From Burhinus oedicnemus (Eukaryota > Chordata > Aves > Charadriiformes > Burhinidae): 64,000 nt of DNA. The number at the start of each line of letters is the position of its first letter. The stretch's first letter is position 1. The notes under the pieces are model-generated. The model ran no database searches and had not been told where the DNA came from. It worked only from the letters and a program-made list of their open reading frames with translations. The translations under genes and the position numbers were made by a program. The stretch is from NCBI GenBank assembly GCA_008921705.1, contig VFFE01007779.1:688274-752273 (forward strand). The letters run 5' to 3'. Of the stretch, positions 11,007-24,114 are shown in pieces.

Positions 11007-14000
11007 GTTCAAGGAGAATCCATCCAACATCTACGGTAGATCTACCTAAGTGAAGGGTGTAGAGTAAGTAGGTTATATTTTAACTGCAGATCCGGTAGCA
11101 CAGGTCTGTAAAGGAGAACATCCTACAGCCATCTGCTGTAATTCAAGCTTTTGAAACAACTGAATTACCTAGGAAAGCCATACTAATTTATCTGTAAACT
11201 TGACTAATTATCAGAGTGTTTGCTTATGCAGTTACTCCAGTCATCAGGCATTCCTTCTAGTGTCCTTGTTGGGTTGTAAAACAGGACTGTAAAACATCTC
11301 TCCGTAATCAGCTTCTTCCTTGTCTTCTGCAAGTTTCTTAGACACTGATTTTTTTTCTTTTTCAGTAGGCTGGAATTGTCTATGCAGCATCTTCAGGCAT
11401 TTTTACTGGGCAGGGCTCTGTCTTCATCTTAACACGCTTAACTTAATTTTTCTAGGGAGTGCCAAAAGTCTGAATGTTCACCGAGACCGCTTTATTCTTT
11501 TGTGTGGCATAAAGAAAATTGGAGCCTTCATACAAAATTTCTTTTGGAAGGTGACTAAGCAACCATGCAACTTTTTGTTTTCATTTGGGTAAAACAGGAA
11601 ACCTGGCTTACACTTGTCACTCATTTTTTATGTGATAGAAAAAACTCCTCCTTGTAATAATAACAGTTTTTTGGTCTCACAAATCTTTCCTTGATGCTTC
11701 ACTTAGTTTTAATCAAATGAGGATGCCTCCACAAGTAAGACCCTGATAAATCTCTGTGCCCCCTACTTTCCAGGGTTCCTTGAAAGATTTATAGCAGGTG
11801 TTTACAGTTAAACATCTGCATTGTCCGTCATTAGATTTTGTTTAATGATTTTTATGCATCAGTAGTCCCTTTGATACATGACAAAAATTATAAGCATCAG
11901 AGAACAGAAAAACTAAAAGCCTTTTTACCAATTAAGATGCTCCTAAAGAAAACCTCACAAAAGATGATCCTTGGAGAGATAACTGCACAAACATGGAGAG
12001 AAATCATTATCAAACGTGGTATTACATTGCTTCCTGCTGCGTTCTGTGGGTTCTTTCAGTGTGTTAAATAACTTCTGGAAAAAAAACAATACTTTAGCTT
12101 GAAAATGTAGCAAAATGGCTGTGCTACAGTCCCTGGTCCCCATATGCGCATGTGTGGAGTGATTTATGCAACCTGGAGACCAGCTTCTCAGTGTATCCCA
12201 CGTTGAAAGGAGGGCCTGAGTCTACAGTCCCACGAGCTCATCCTTTAGGACAACTCAGAGTACAATAGCTGTTTGAAATATTCCTTGAACATGTTTGACA
12301 TATTTAAACATACGTTTCATCTCATCTGCCTTCAAAGAGCACTTAAGTAACACAATACTTATAATCAAACATTTTTTTCTGGATGATTGATTATTATATG
12401 CTTTAAGTGCAAGTTTCTTTTAATCTCACCTTTTTCCTGGTCCAAATTAAGGCTTATATTTGAAAGGTATGGAAATGTTTAGTGTTTATATGGTAATCAT
12501 CTTTTGCTGTCACCGTTTCAAGTCACCTTCCAGACAAAAGAAGTATTAGCTGCTGAATGATCTGCTGGCTCCATAATTAACACAGGATTGATCATTCTTT
12601 CCCTATTGCCTACATTAAAAGGCTGCAGTGCCCAGCCTGGTTGTCTCACACACACATAACACCACAGTTTCTGTCCTCCCACCAGATCCTTTTCAGTTTA
12701 ACCGGGTATATCCCTGTAACACATGCCGACAGCAAGCCAGCTTCTCTTTCTGCACCTACTGTGGCTTCTTAAAAGAGTGAATAAATCCTGCTGGCACCCA
12801 GTTTGTGTGGCAGAGCTGGTCCCCAGATTCTGACCATCTTGAAAGCGTAAGAAGGACTACCTTAAGAGACTGCAGAAGAAAAACTTTGTCTCAATTGTGC
12901 GTGGGGGATGATGGCTGGGAAATACAATCCAGGGGGTTATTTGCTGTAACTGTTAGGAATAGAGAGATCATCTGTATCTTCTTCTTAATAATTGTCACAG
13001 ATCAAGCTCTGTGGTTTTTCTTTATGGCTTTTAGAAGAATTATAATTTTATCTTTTATAAAAATGTTATATTGGTGAAGTGAAACTGGAAATTTATGCAA
13101 AAATGGTTAGTAATGATTCAATCACAATTCATATTATTCATACTCATGCCATAATTGATGCTGATAAGAAAGCGGAAGCCTTTTGTTCAGTCTCTCAGTG
13201 CTTAGAACAATGCAATCATGCATTTTATTTTAAACTTTGTAAATTATCTATTTTCTGAAATTGCAAATGATCCATTTCTAAACATAAGCATTCTGTGTTG
13301 TAATCCCTTGATTTTATTTTAATGTGAACAATGCCATTCACTGGCTCCAAGCATATAACTAAAGATTTTAAATTTTAACAATGAATATATTCTATGTTTA
13401 ATACTTACAAAGATACTCAATTACATACAGTTATTTATTAAGTGGAGAACTAATTGAATGTCACTGCTAAGCAGTGTGTCCCTGGAATTTAAATAGAAGT
13501 GTGAAAAATCCCAAGAGACTCTCACATACCAAGGGAATAAGAGTATGAGAGTAACGGGTAATATAATCTAAAAAGCAATAGACTTCAGACTTTTGTCCAA
13601 AAAAGCAGCAGAATACTGTAAACTACCTTTTGCTTTAACTAAGTAAATTGCCTTCATTGCAGTACTGGCACAATTTAGGCAGAAAAGGGACAGTGACCCC
13701 TTCCTCTCTCCGACCTCTGTTTTTTTCCCCAGCGTAATGGGGTTGGAACATTCTGCTGGGAAGTGAGAAGTGTAGGTTTGGACCACGTCAGGCTAAGGAA
13801 GGAATTAAACCAGGGATCCCCACGTCCTCTGTGTCCTGACCCTACCACAGTATTTTAAGAGTAGGCACCCATCATGTTTTGGTTGTGAAAGGAGGAAGCG
13901 AGGCAGCTGAACAAGTTAGGGTGGATTTGGGGCTTTGAAACCCTATCTGACGTAGGCACTGCCTTGCAGGCCATAAAAAGAGATACCTAAGCTGCAAAAG

Positions 14001-17000
14001 GAGAAGAATTTGAGGCACACCCTTCCCTTAGCGTTTCTTTTGGCTAGTTTCAACAGCTCCCAGCTCAGCCTTACTGTCTGCTCTGAATTCCTTTCCGAGG
14101 CATCCGATTCTCCCGCGGGCAGGGACCTCAGGCAGCTAACCTGGTCCTAAACAGATTGGTCTGGATGCCAGGCATTTAGGATGAGAAGTAATGACCCTCA
14201 GTATTGCCGGACCCAAATCCCTTCGCACATTTAACGCCAAACGCCCACTAATCTCCTGCTGCTGCAGAAAACGTCCCCAGTCACTCAGTAATAAACTGGC
14301 CACAAGCTGTATGTGGCACTAGGTATATCAGAAGAAAAACGGACAAGAAAGATGTTAGCCCATCCATTAGAAATGGATATCGTGTTCATCTGATAATCAT
14401 GTAGACTTTGTAGATGTGTGGTGTTAAAGATGTGAACAAAGTTACAGTAGTCGTGCCTTTAAAAGGATGTGATACATAGATTGCAAACAGTGGACTGTGA
14501 TTGATGTGAAACACTTTTAAAGAATAATGCTTTCACAAAGAGACTTCATGGGAGAGAAAAAAGAGGGAAGAATAAAATCAGATTGCTGTATGGTCTTGAT
14601 TCTCCATTTGCAGATTTTAAGAGTGAGCACTGAAAGTGCAATATTTGTATGAGGTGCTTCACTGTCAGGAAATACAGAAGCAGTTGTAATTGAAATAGCA
14701 CATGGCTTTACTGCCTGTTTTTATCATTTTTGTTACAGCATAAATTATGCCTGGTTATCATTGATTGTTTTTGCATTATTTACATTATAAAATGTTATCA
14801 CTTTAATTAAATCCATACACGTATTTAAAACAGTTGCCATCATATAGTTCACTTATACAGATGTTCCTTATACGTGTGTATTTTTTTTGCTTTAGCAAAG
14901 GAAATAACTATGCTGCTACAGGTATTGATAAAACTCTGTAGTTATATGCTCACTAAGCCTCTTCCAAGTAGAAATGTCTTGGTACGAAAATAATGTACAC
15001 ATGAGTAAATTCATTGTACTGGAAGAATTCTAAGGTATGAACCAGGCTTACAAATGATGCCAGCAAACTTTCTCAAAAGTACCGAGCTCACATGCTGAGT
15101 TCTGCATACCAGTAACAGACCAAGGGGCGCTCCCTGTGGTACAGAAGATGTAGCCGGGTGTCGCAGAGCTACTCATCTCACTGTCTCATGCGGTCCCATT
15201 CTTCCCTCAGGGTTGCCATCAGCCGGGCAGAGCGCACTGGAGCACGAGCGAGATCAGCCTTCGGGCTGCTCCCCCTTGTCTTGGTAGCTCCACTGGAATA
15301 ACCCTCAGCCGTTCCCTTCATGCGGGTGTTCCAGCTCAAAATGCTCTTTTGCACCTGGCCCTGTACCTGCAGTGTTCGGGAAATGTAAATTTTTTGGCAC
15401 TCAGGGTTTTAGCTCTTGCATAAACCTTTTTTTATATCTTTATTACTGCAGAGAAAACCAAACATACTTGTCTTTTCCAGCTTAACAGTGTACCTGAGAA
15501 CCAAATAAATATACAAGCTGAGTCTCCTTAGATTCCTATCTTCAAGTTATTATTGTGTTCAGTGAGTTTGTGGTTTGATATACTGATAGTTAAATGAAAA
15601 GATTACTGTCATTACTGGTAATTTACAGCTTCTGTGTTTGATCTGTCAAATGTTCTTTCAGAGATTAAACATGGTCTGTTAGTTGTACAATCACCTCAAA
15701 CTTTTTAGGCTGCAAATTCAAAAAAAAAGGAGCTGCTATTTTCCTTGAAATTCCTTGTTGCCTCCCAGCCTGTGGTACTGTGAGATGTTACCTTCTACCC
15801 TTGTAAAGGTGTTACTCCTAATTCAGATAGCTGGAGGCATTGTAGAAGGTAATCTTACAGCTATGCTTTCTGTCTTTTATGAAAAGTAATAATTATCATA
15901 TTTCTTGGATGTGTGTCTCAAATCATCTCTCAGGCTGCATAACGTGAATGGGAGCTCCACAGGCAAAATTTAAAAAGATTTCCTTAGCAGGCCACAATCT
16001 TTAGACATCTGTTTTTGCAGAGAGCTAACACATGGACTAGGACTTCTTCTTTTGAAAATATACTGCTTGCCTTATTCTTTGGTTTTTAACAAAAAGGTTT
16101 TTCGTCGTACTGTAAATTTAACAGCAAATGGTGTAGTAATAAAAAGTGCACCAAAGTCTTATTCTGGCTTTTTTTAGTAACCCGTTCAAGTATTCACAGT
16201 GGTAACATTCAAAAAAATTAAAACAATATTTTAAAAAATATTTTTATTTTTACATTAAGAGATAAAATTATGACTCAGGTGTTTACAAACACTACTAGCT
16301 GAAACAAAACTGTTTTAAAAGCTGGGTTTATTAGTACTTTAAATAGCAACACTAGGCTTTGTGGCAGAGCTTGTTTGGTTTTTTTACAGCTAAGGAAGTT
16401 AACTAGGTGAATTAGTGTACGAAAAATGGGAAAACTGTAGGTAGTATGTTAATTTAACTGTGTTCACTTCAGCCCTATTCTGATGCTCATGATGCAAAGA
16501 GGTTGCAGGGGGGTCTTTTTTTTAATATCCTTTACTTTTCTGTGTTTTAGAGCATAGTCTAGTCTTCCAGCTACCCGTAATTCCAGGAAAATTGCTTGTG
16601 GTCTGCTAGATTACCAGCCTGATTTATAGAAACAACTACCTGACAAGAGCCCTTCAAAGGCTCCTAAAACCTTCTGGCTGCTGCCGAGCGCAGCAGTCAA
16701 GCTGCAGAGCGAGGAGGAGGAGAAGCTGAACTGGCTGCCTGGTCACCGGCCACCAGCCTGGGGCTGCCGGGGTGGGGAGGCCAGCTTCCCCACCGCTGAC
16801 ATCGTCTGACCCCGGGTTGTGTTGGGGAGAAAGTCACAAGCACCAGATGAAAACTAACAGCCATCCTTAGTTGCCACACAGCCAAGATGGCTGTCGTAGA
16901 GCCATAAGAACCAGAAGACCATCAATTTAGGGGTCATGGGAGCTGCAAGGGAAGCGTGATGTATGGAGGGTTTGCTGTCTGTCCATACCAGCTTCTGTAA

Positions 17001-20000
17001 CTTGCCCCAATCCCTGAGCCATGGGATGAGTTGCTGTGTGAGGTCTAAGAAGAGCGCACGTGTTGTGGAGGGAGTCAGCTAATTTCCTTCCACCTACCGA
17101 ACGGCCCATGCGACCGTTCAGCAACAAGACAAAATGTTATATCTATTTCATTTTGTGGAAGTGGTCATTCACTGAAGTGTTAGAAACAATAAGCTGGCAA
17201 ACATCTATTAGGCCTTCACGCAAAGACTTCATGCCTTCGTGTTTCACTTGAGCTAATATTTTTTAAGAACTCTTAAAATAATAAAAATAAAATTAGTGTA
17301 GGGACAGTACTTAAAACAAGAGCCTCGGCTCACTCAAGAGCACTGATTTATAATGGAATAGGGAGGGATAGGGATGGAAAACATTGTTCAGATTCATGTT
17401 TAATCAGACCGAGTGCTTTTAATTAGCTGAGAAGAAGATTGTGAATATTTCTATTTAAGTAAGTGTTACTGCTCAGAGAAATACTTTCATCATAAGAAAA
17501 TGATCAGCTCACTTGGCGTAAATGAAGAACTCATTATTGGTGTCTTTTAACATACGATGTCTTTTAACATTGCATATTCAAAGTAATAACAGGGAAGATG
17601 AGGCACCTGATAACTTTAAGCTTTTTTCTTTCTCTTTCTATATTTTTTTAAAGCTTGAGTAATAATTGAAGTATAATTAGAGAACTTTCTTAGGATCTGG
17701 ATCTATTTAATTGATTTAAGCATGACTACACAGAAGATTCATTTCAGTTGTTGGTGTTTTTAAATCACGTGAAGACATTGTTCTTACTCTGTTATTTTTA
17801 AGCTGCTCGTTAAAGAATATTAGAAATGTAATCAACACAAGACTGAAGTGTCAATGTGGTATTGACATAATTAAAAATTAAAGTTGAGGATATTACTGAA
17901 TTATGTTTTGACTTCCAATGAAATGATACTCTACTTTCTACAACAGTTCTGTTGTAAAATATTTAATAAATCTGCAAAGAATATGCAGCTAATGTCACTA
18001 GAGACCCTTTTTTTAGGTTCTTACCAGAGTCTCAGAAATAAAAGTTTTATCTAGGACCAAACATTTATTATCAAAATTGAATTTTAGGAATTTAGGATAA
18101 TGAGATTATCCTAATTATGTTAGTATTTGTATTAAAATCAGTACTCTGTTAAAGGCACATAGAAGGGAAAAATGTTAGGAGTCCTGTAACTGTAACACTA
18201 GGGATCCCTTGTAGGAATATTTTGGTTGTTACTTTTAGAATGTTTCCTTATTTCCCTGGAAAAAATTTTTTCTATGGATCAAAAACATTTATTTTTTCTA
18301 ATGAAATGTTTTACGGTGACTTTTACTGCATTGAGTCAAATAAATCTTTTCCTAACATTACTTGGAGACTTAAAATACTGAGTTGTCATATATTTTCTGC
18401 TAAGTAAAAATGCGTATTACCTAAAGGGACATAAGACCAGCACATGTGATGCTGTGATGGTGACTGGCCATGGCCAGAATCTACCCCATGGTAAATGCAA
18501 TCTCGCTTACCTCTGGTTTATTCCGGGCCAGATTGTCTTGAATAGTTTTATATTTCCTATGTATGCACAGATAGTATCTGAGGGAAGTAACCTGTTAGCC
18601 TTCTGTCTGTGAGAAGATGCTCTCCCCCACCAAAGATATAAAAGGATCTTCTGGTCGGTGGGGATAAGGCTGAGGAAGTGGTTTCATGATGGATTTAAGC
18701 CTATTTAAATCCCTGGGGTCACTGAAAGAGGTTGTCCCTCCCTCTGCTTTATCCTTCAGCCATTCATTGCTGCCCCTCTCTGTGTCAGCACAGGGCTTGT
18801 CAGTTCAGGGAGCTGCTTCAGCTGAAAAAAAACCCTTTTTTTTCCTGTGGTCAGATTAATTTTCAGTCCAGCTGCACAGCTGCCCAAGCACTGATGCCAG
18901 CACAAACAAGGGAGCTGGAGCACACAATCACGGACAACAGGGAGGGCAGGACTGCTGCTCTCAGTAGCAGTAAATAAGGTGAAGTTACTCATGAAACTGC
19001 AGCCTGTGTGTGAGACAAAGTCTAAATCACGATTACATATTTATTTTTTCAAATCCTTGAACTTGTGGGTAATCCTCAGTGAGCAGAACCAGGTGAAATT
19101 TGGCATTCATTCTTCTTTTTTTAACTAAAAATATTTTTTCAATAAATGAGATCATTTTTCTGGAAAATCTATATATGCAGATTTATTTTCTTTCCTTTAA
19201 TGAACTAAGAGCCTTTTTTTTTTTTCCTGAAAGTGCATTAACTTGGTGTTAGGGAAGGATTTCAGCTACTCATTCTTAAATATTTTCATAGGTGGTTGTT
19301 CCCCCTCTCCTCTCCCCCTCATAAAGGAGCTTTATGTCTTCATTTTACAACTTGAAATGAGACATGGTGAAATTAATTAACTCTTCTGTCCTGTTTGGTG
19401 AGGAGGCTGTCACAGTCTGGAACCGAACCCACATCTCTCAGCTTTCAATCCAGACTGGTATGAATACAGCCAGGGACCCTAAAGTCAGAACACGTCCTTT
19501 GAACAGAGTACCTCCAGCTTTTTCCAGAAACTACCGTGTAAACTTTTGCAGTGAACTGGCCACGGTTCTCCCCATTGCTTTAGTTACAGTGGAGGTAGGT
19601 GTTCCTCTGTTCAGCATTGACCCCAGGAGTTTGTTAGGCAGCAGTGCTCCTGGGCTCCAAACATGCTTCTCTACGGTTTCCCTCACTTGGGAGAATTACG
19701 GTCTGTATTAGAAAAATTAATTAACGATTTGAGAGGAAATTTCAAATTTAGATGTTACCCACAGTGAGGAGAACAAAATGAACTCATTTAATGTCAGGCC
19801 TTCCATTAATTATATAATTAGCCTCCTGGCACTTGAAAAGAATTTACTGTGGATATACATTTTAGGTTCAGAAAATTGTGTGACCTTTTGCTGGGCAAAG
19901 CAGGGCCTTCTGCCTTTGTTTTTCGTCCTCTCCTTCTGGGTAGCATGTGAGCTGCAAGGTGCAGTTTACTAGAGGCTAAAAGGACTGTCTTGAGAGTATT

Positions 20001-20128
20001 GCAATTACGAAAGATTAAAGGGAAAATGGAGCAACTGGGGAGATTAAGAGAGTCACTCAGGCAGGACTTGTGTCTGTTCAGACTAGTGCAAGAAAATAAA
20101 TAATTCTCTTCTTTACTGCAGCATTGTC
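11007..20128. other. Intronic stretch: no gene or recognised repeat
   Basis: Unique-looking intron. A slightly GC-richer patch lies at 16680-16830, with the small inverted repeat CTGCTG..CAGCAG at its left. I found no tRNA, LINE or LTR similarity here. Confidence 0.7.
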
Positions 20129-20333
<205 letters not shown>

Positions 20334-23300
20334 GTTTCTCTGAGGATAAAGTAAACTTGATTTTTATAAGCCTTTAGCTGGGTAATGTACACTGGGCAGA
20401 CTCCCTCCTATGGGCAAAATTATTTCGAAGTATGTTGAATGGCTGTGGTTGACAATCGTCCCGTGCGTGTGTGGCCTGTAAGAAGACGCACCTCTTGGGA
20501 TTACCCTGAACACCATTAATGGAGGTACAGTGAACTAAGTAGCACAGGTACACTTTGCTTCTTTAACTAATAGATGCACAACTAATACATGCACAAAATT
20601 GATGTATATAAGCCCCCCACATTTACATGAATAGAACAGATGTGCACAGTTGCCCATCTAATACCGGTTTTAGTCATACAAATTGAGTGGCCACAATTGA
20701 GCTAATGCTGTCCTGAATTACAGCCCTATAACTCCATTTGAAGCCATGGGCTACCAGACTCAATACTAGAATTTATTTCACTTTTACAGTATAGGCATAG
20801 CTTGACATGCAGCATCAGGCTATTATACCTTTTAAATATGAATTGCTCTGGTCTATAACAAAGCATTTTAACTTTCTAAGACATCATAGCAGTGTTTTTT
20901 ATCTTAAACTACACTGCAGTTGGAGTCTGAGAATGTATAAGTATTTCTCTGAAGCGTTACAAAGCTGCTGCAGAATTCAAAACTGACCAGAGGTCCTTGT
21001 GGACACTCTCTGCAAGGCGTGCTTCACTTACTGGGCTGGAGTGAACTCAAAAAGGGTTTCCTGCATTGGGTGCCGCAGTTTCCGGAGTCTGACTTTGAAG
21101 GTCAGAATAACACATATGCATTTGGATTAGTAATTAAGCAGCTATTAAAGCGCTTTCTTGAATCATGACCTAATAGTCTAATTTGGGAAGTGCTGGGCAA
21201 CCACACCTTGGCCTCAAAGGTATTTGTGAGGTCTTCACATAAAAATGTCTAATATAGTTGCTCAAAACCCCAGGCCTCTTAAATGAGAGATCGGTCTGGT
21301 AGTTTGAGCCTAAACTTGCTTGTTAATGACAGCTTGTATATTTGTCAACATTCTTGAAGCATATTTTTGGAAATCTGAAAAATTTCATTTCGCCAGTTGC
21401 TGTTGGTTTGATGGCAGCCAGGAAGTCTGTGACATAAAAACACATCTTCTGTCTGTCCTGGAGGTGTGCTCCATTTTCTGGGAGGTAATTTTCCTCACCA
21501 GAATTTGCTCTTACCCATGGGGACATAGCAAAGTGTCATACAACTGTTACAGTTCAACTAGATTGGACTCACATAATGGTATTAAGTTTTTTACCCATCG
21601 TTTCTCAAGGAGAATACATCAACATCTTATTTTGCTGTAATGCAGAAACTCATTGAATTACATGATGCTTGGGTTTATTCCTGGAATTTTTAACATGCAA
21701 AATTTCTGTATTCAAAATAAGTAGGATATGTACACTGTTGAGATAAAATACTTAACAGAAGAGGTTTCAGTCTGAAATCAATTGAAGGTGCTCGTGATTT
21801 TGTCTGTCTTTTGCTTGGCTTGTATTAAACTGCTATAAGGTTGAAATTAACATTTATTTTCCTACTGTTTGGGGTTTTTTTCCCATTCCAGAAGCCCTTG
21901 TCCTCTTGCAGCTCCTCTTTCTAAAGGCATGTAAATTTGCACAGCTTTCCTGTTTACCTCTTCTTTATATTGTCCTCAGTTGTGACAGCCCCTTCTAGGA
22001 AGAGAAACGGTTTAGCTATACCCCCTCTACTGGCAAGCATGTATGTGCATTCAACTAAACAAAATACAAAACTGTACTTGTGAAGAGCTTTATTTTTCTT
22101 GAAATCAGTACAAAGTTCTTTCCAGTCTTGCTGAAAGCGGGATTGGGACAAATGGTGGATGTTTTTAATCTCTGAGAGGAAAATCTGAATTCCAGAAGAT
22201 GTTCCAAACATCATACAGTTTACCAGGAGCCTGTACTGCCAACTTGCTGGTATTCAACAGGAATAATGTTCAACCTATCGCTGGTGTAATAGGCTTTGTG
22301 AGAGAAATTTTGCTGCTGTTTTTTTATCACCATAGCCCTATGTTTCATGTTGCAGTACACAAGAGGAAGAACTAGAGAACTCAGGCACACCAGAACCCTT
22401 TCCCCTTTTTCGTGCCTTTATTTTTCCCTCAGATCCAGACATAAAGTCCTGGGAAGAGCTAAGTGGTGCCATAATTTCTGAAGCATAAGGTCTGAATAAG
22501 CCTTCCTCCATATGGAGAGAATTTGAGTCCACACTTACATAGAATGAGGAAATGAGCTGATTTTAAGTGATCAAATGGTACATAATTAAAGGTTTTTCAT
22601 ATTAAGTGTTTCATTTTTTTGTGTGCTTCCATTGTTAGATACCTGATAGACCATGTCTAAGCACACAAACCAGTTTGTATCAGCACAGGAAAAAAATGTC
22701 AAGCTCTTTCTAGAGCTTGTTCTTCACGAGGTGAGTTTCACATAGCGTGAAGGAAGTTCACAGGTTGATGACTTTTGACACAGCAATTATCAATAGCGTG
22801 AAACTGGTAAGATTTAGTATGTATTTCAATGTCAAGCTCTCAGATGTTTTCTTTGATACACTTTGTCAGTTTGAAGGTAAAATCAGAGATCTTAGTTAAA
22901 CATAATATAATTGGAATATATATAACATAATTCCACAAGAGGATAGTGATTTAAAAGCAGAATATACTTGGGAAGTCAAGTACTTGGCAGTATTCCTTTC
23001 ACAGAGTTAGGACTATGACACATACATACAAAAATCATAAAACTGCAAAGTCAGCATTAATCAGCTCTAACAACTGCATTTCCTGATTTGATGTGGCTTT
23101 GTGGATATGTGACAAACTTAGTATATTTCAGATGCAAGTTTTTTGTGCTTTAGAGGTCAAATGTTTCAAATATATTGCATTCCTAATCAACAGCGCATTT
23201 CATTTGCCAGCTGGAAATTTACTTTGATGTTGTAAGTTAGAGAAGGGAAATGGGTGTGAGCTGGTTTTTGGCACACTACCATAGTTAGGAACAAGCGAAG

Positions 23301-23360
23301 TAAGGAAGAAGAATGAACTGAGCCATTTTTTGCTCCACAAAATTATGAAGGACAAGATTG
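20334..23360. other. Intronic stretch between the microsatellite and the first CR1: nothing recognised
   Basis: No element or coding similarity was seen. A small 7-bp inverted repeat (AAGCTCT/AGAGCTT) occurs at 22701-22718. Confidence 0.7.
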
Positions 23361-23391
23361 TATTTGTGCATGGCAATTCCATGCACAAATA
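23361..23391. repeat. Perfect 13-bp inverted repeat at the 5' edge of a CR1 fragment
   Basis: The arms TATTTGTGCATGG (23361-23373) and CCATGCACAAATA (23379-23391) are exact complements around the 5-base spacer CAATT. The right arm runs into the first CR1-like bases (CAGGCTGGG). The hairpin could reflect a foldback event during target-primed insertion or a local rearrangement; the mechanism is an inference. Confidence 0.9.
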
Positions 23392-24114
23392 CAGGCTGGG
23401 CGGAGAATAGATTGAGAGCAGCCCTGCGGAGGAGGACTTGGGGGTGTTGGTGGATGGAAGCTCAACATGAGTCGGCAATGTGCACTCACAGCCCAGAAAA
23501 CCAACAACATCCTGGGCTGCACCAAAAGAAGCGTGGCCAGCAGGTCGAAGGAGGTGATTCTGCCCCTCTACTCCGCTCTTGTGAGACCCCACCTGGTGTA
23601 CTGTATCCAGCTCTGGAGCCCCCAACATAAGAAGGACATGGACCTGTTGGAGCAGGTCCAGAGGAGGGCCACAAAGATGATCAGAGGGCTGGAGCACCTC
23701 TGCTATGAGGACAGGCTGAGAGAGTTGGGGTTGCTCAGCCTGGAGAAGAGAAGACTCCGGGGAGACCTTATAGCAGCCTTCCAGTATCTGAAAGGCGCCT
23801 ACAGGAAATCTGGAGAGGGACTTTACAAGGGCATGTAGTGATAGGACAAGGGGTAATGGCTTCAAACTGGAAGAGGGTAGATTAAGATTAGATATTAGGA
23901 TGAAATTTTTCACTGTGTGGGTGGTGAGACACTGGACCAGGTTGCCCAGGGAAGCTGTGGAGGCCCCATCCCTGGAAGTGTTCAAGGCCAGGTTGGATGG
24001 GGCTTTGAGCAACCTGGTCTGGTGGGAGGTGTCCTTGCCCATGGCAGGGTGGTTGGAACTAGATAATTTTTAAGGTCGCTTCCAACCTAAACCATTCTAT
24101 GATTTCTATGATTT
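23391..24114 (+). mobile_element. CR1 LINE, 3' fragment, sense to UBE2E2
   Basis: The fragment is 5'-truncated and encodes the C-terminal part of the CR1 ORF2 (reverse transcriptase protein). Recognisable motifs include [45 protein letters not shown] and [19 protein letters not shown]. The 3' UTR follows and ends with ATTCTATGATTTCTATGATT near 24114, the characteristic avian CR1 terminal repeat. The frame breaks after about 23838, and the catalytic domain is missing, so the copy is dead. Its 5' junction abuts a perfect inverted repeat at 23361-23391. Similarity to the CR1 consensus is high, suggesting a comparatively young copy. Confidence 0.95.

Noticed and set aside
19364..19711. 115-codon + frame
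   Set aside because: No recognisable domain and no plausible flanking splice pair; treated as chance.
23200..24042. 280-codon open frame on the minus strand
   Set aside because: It is antisense to the CR1 ORF2 fragment at 23391-24114, whose sense strand carries the recognisable protein motifs.
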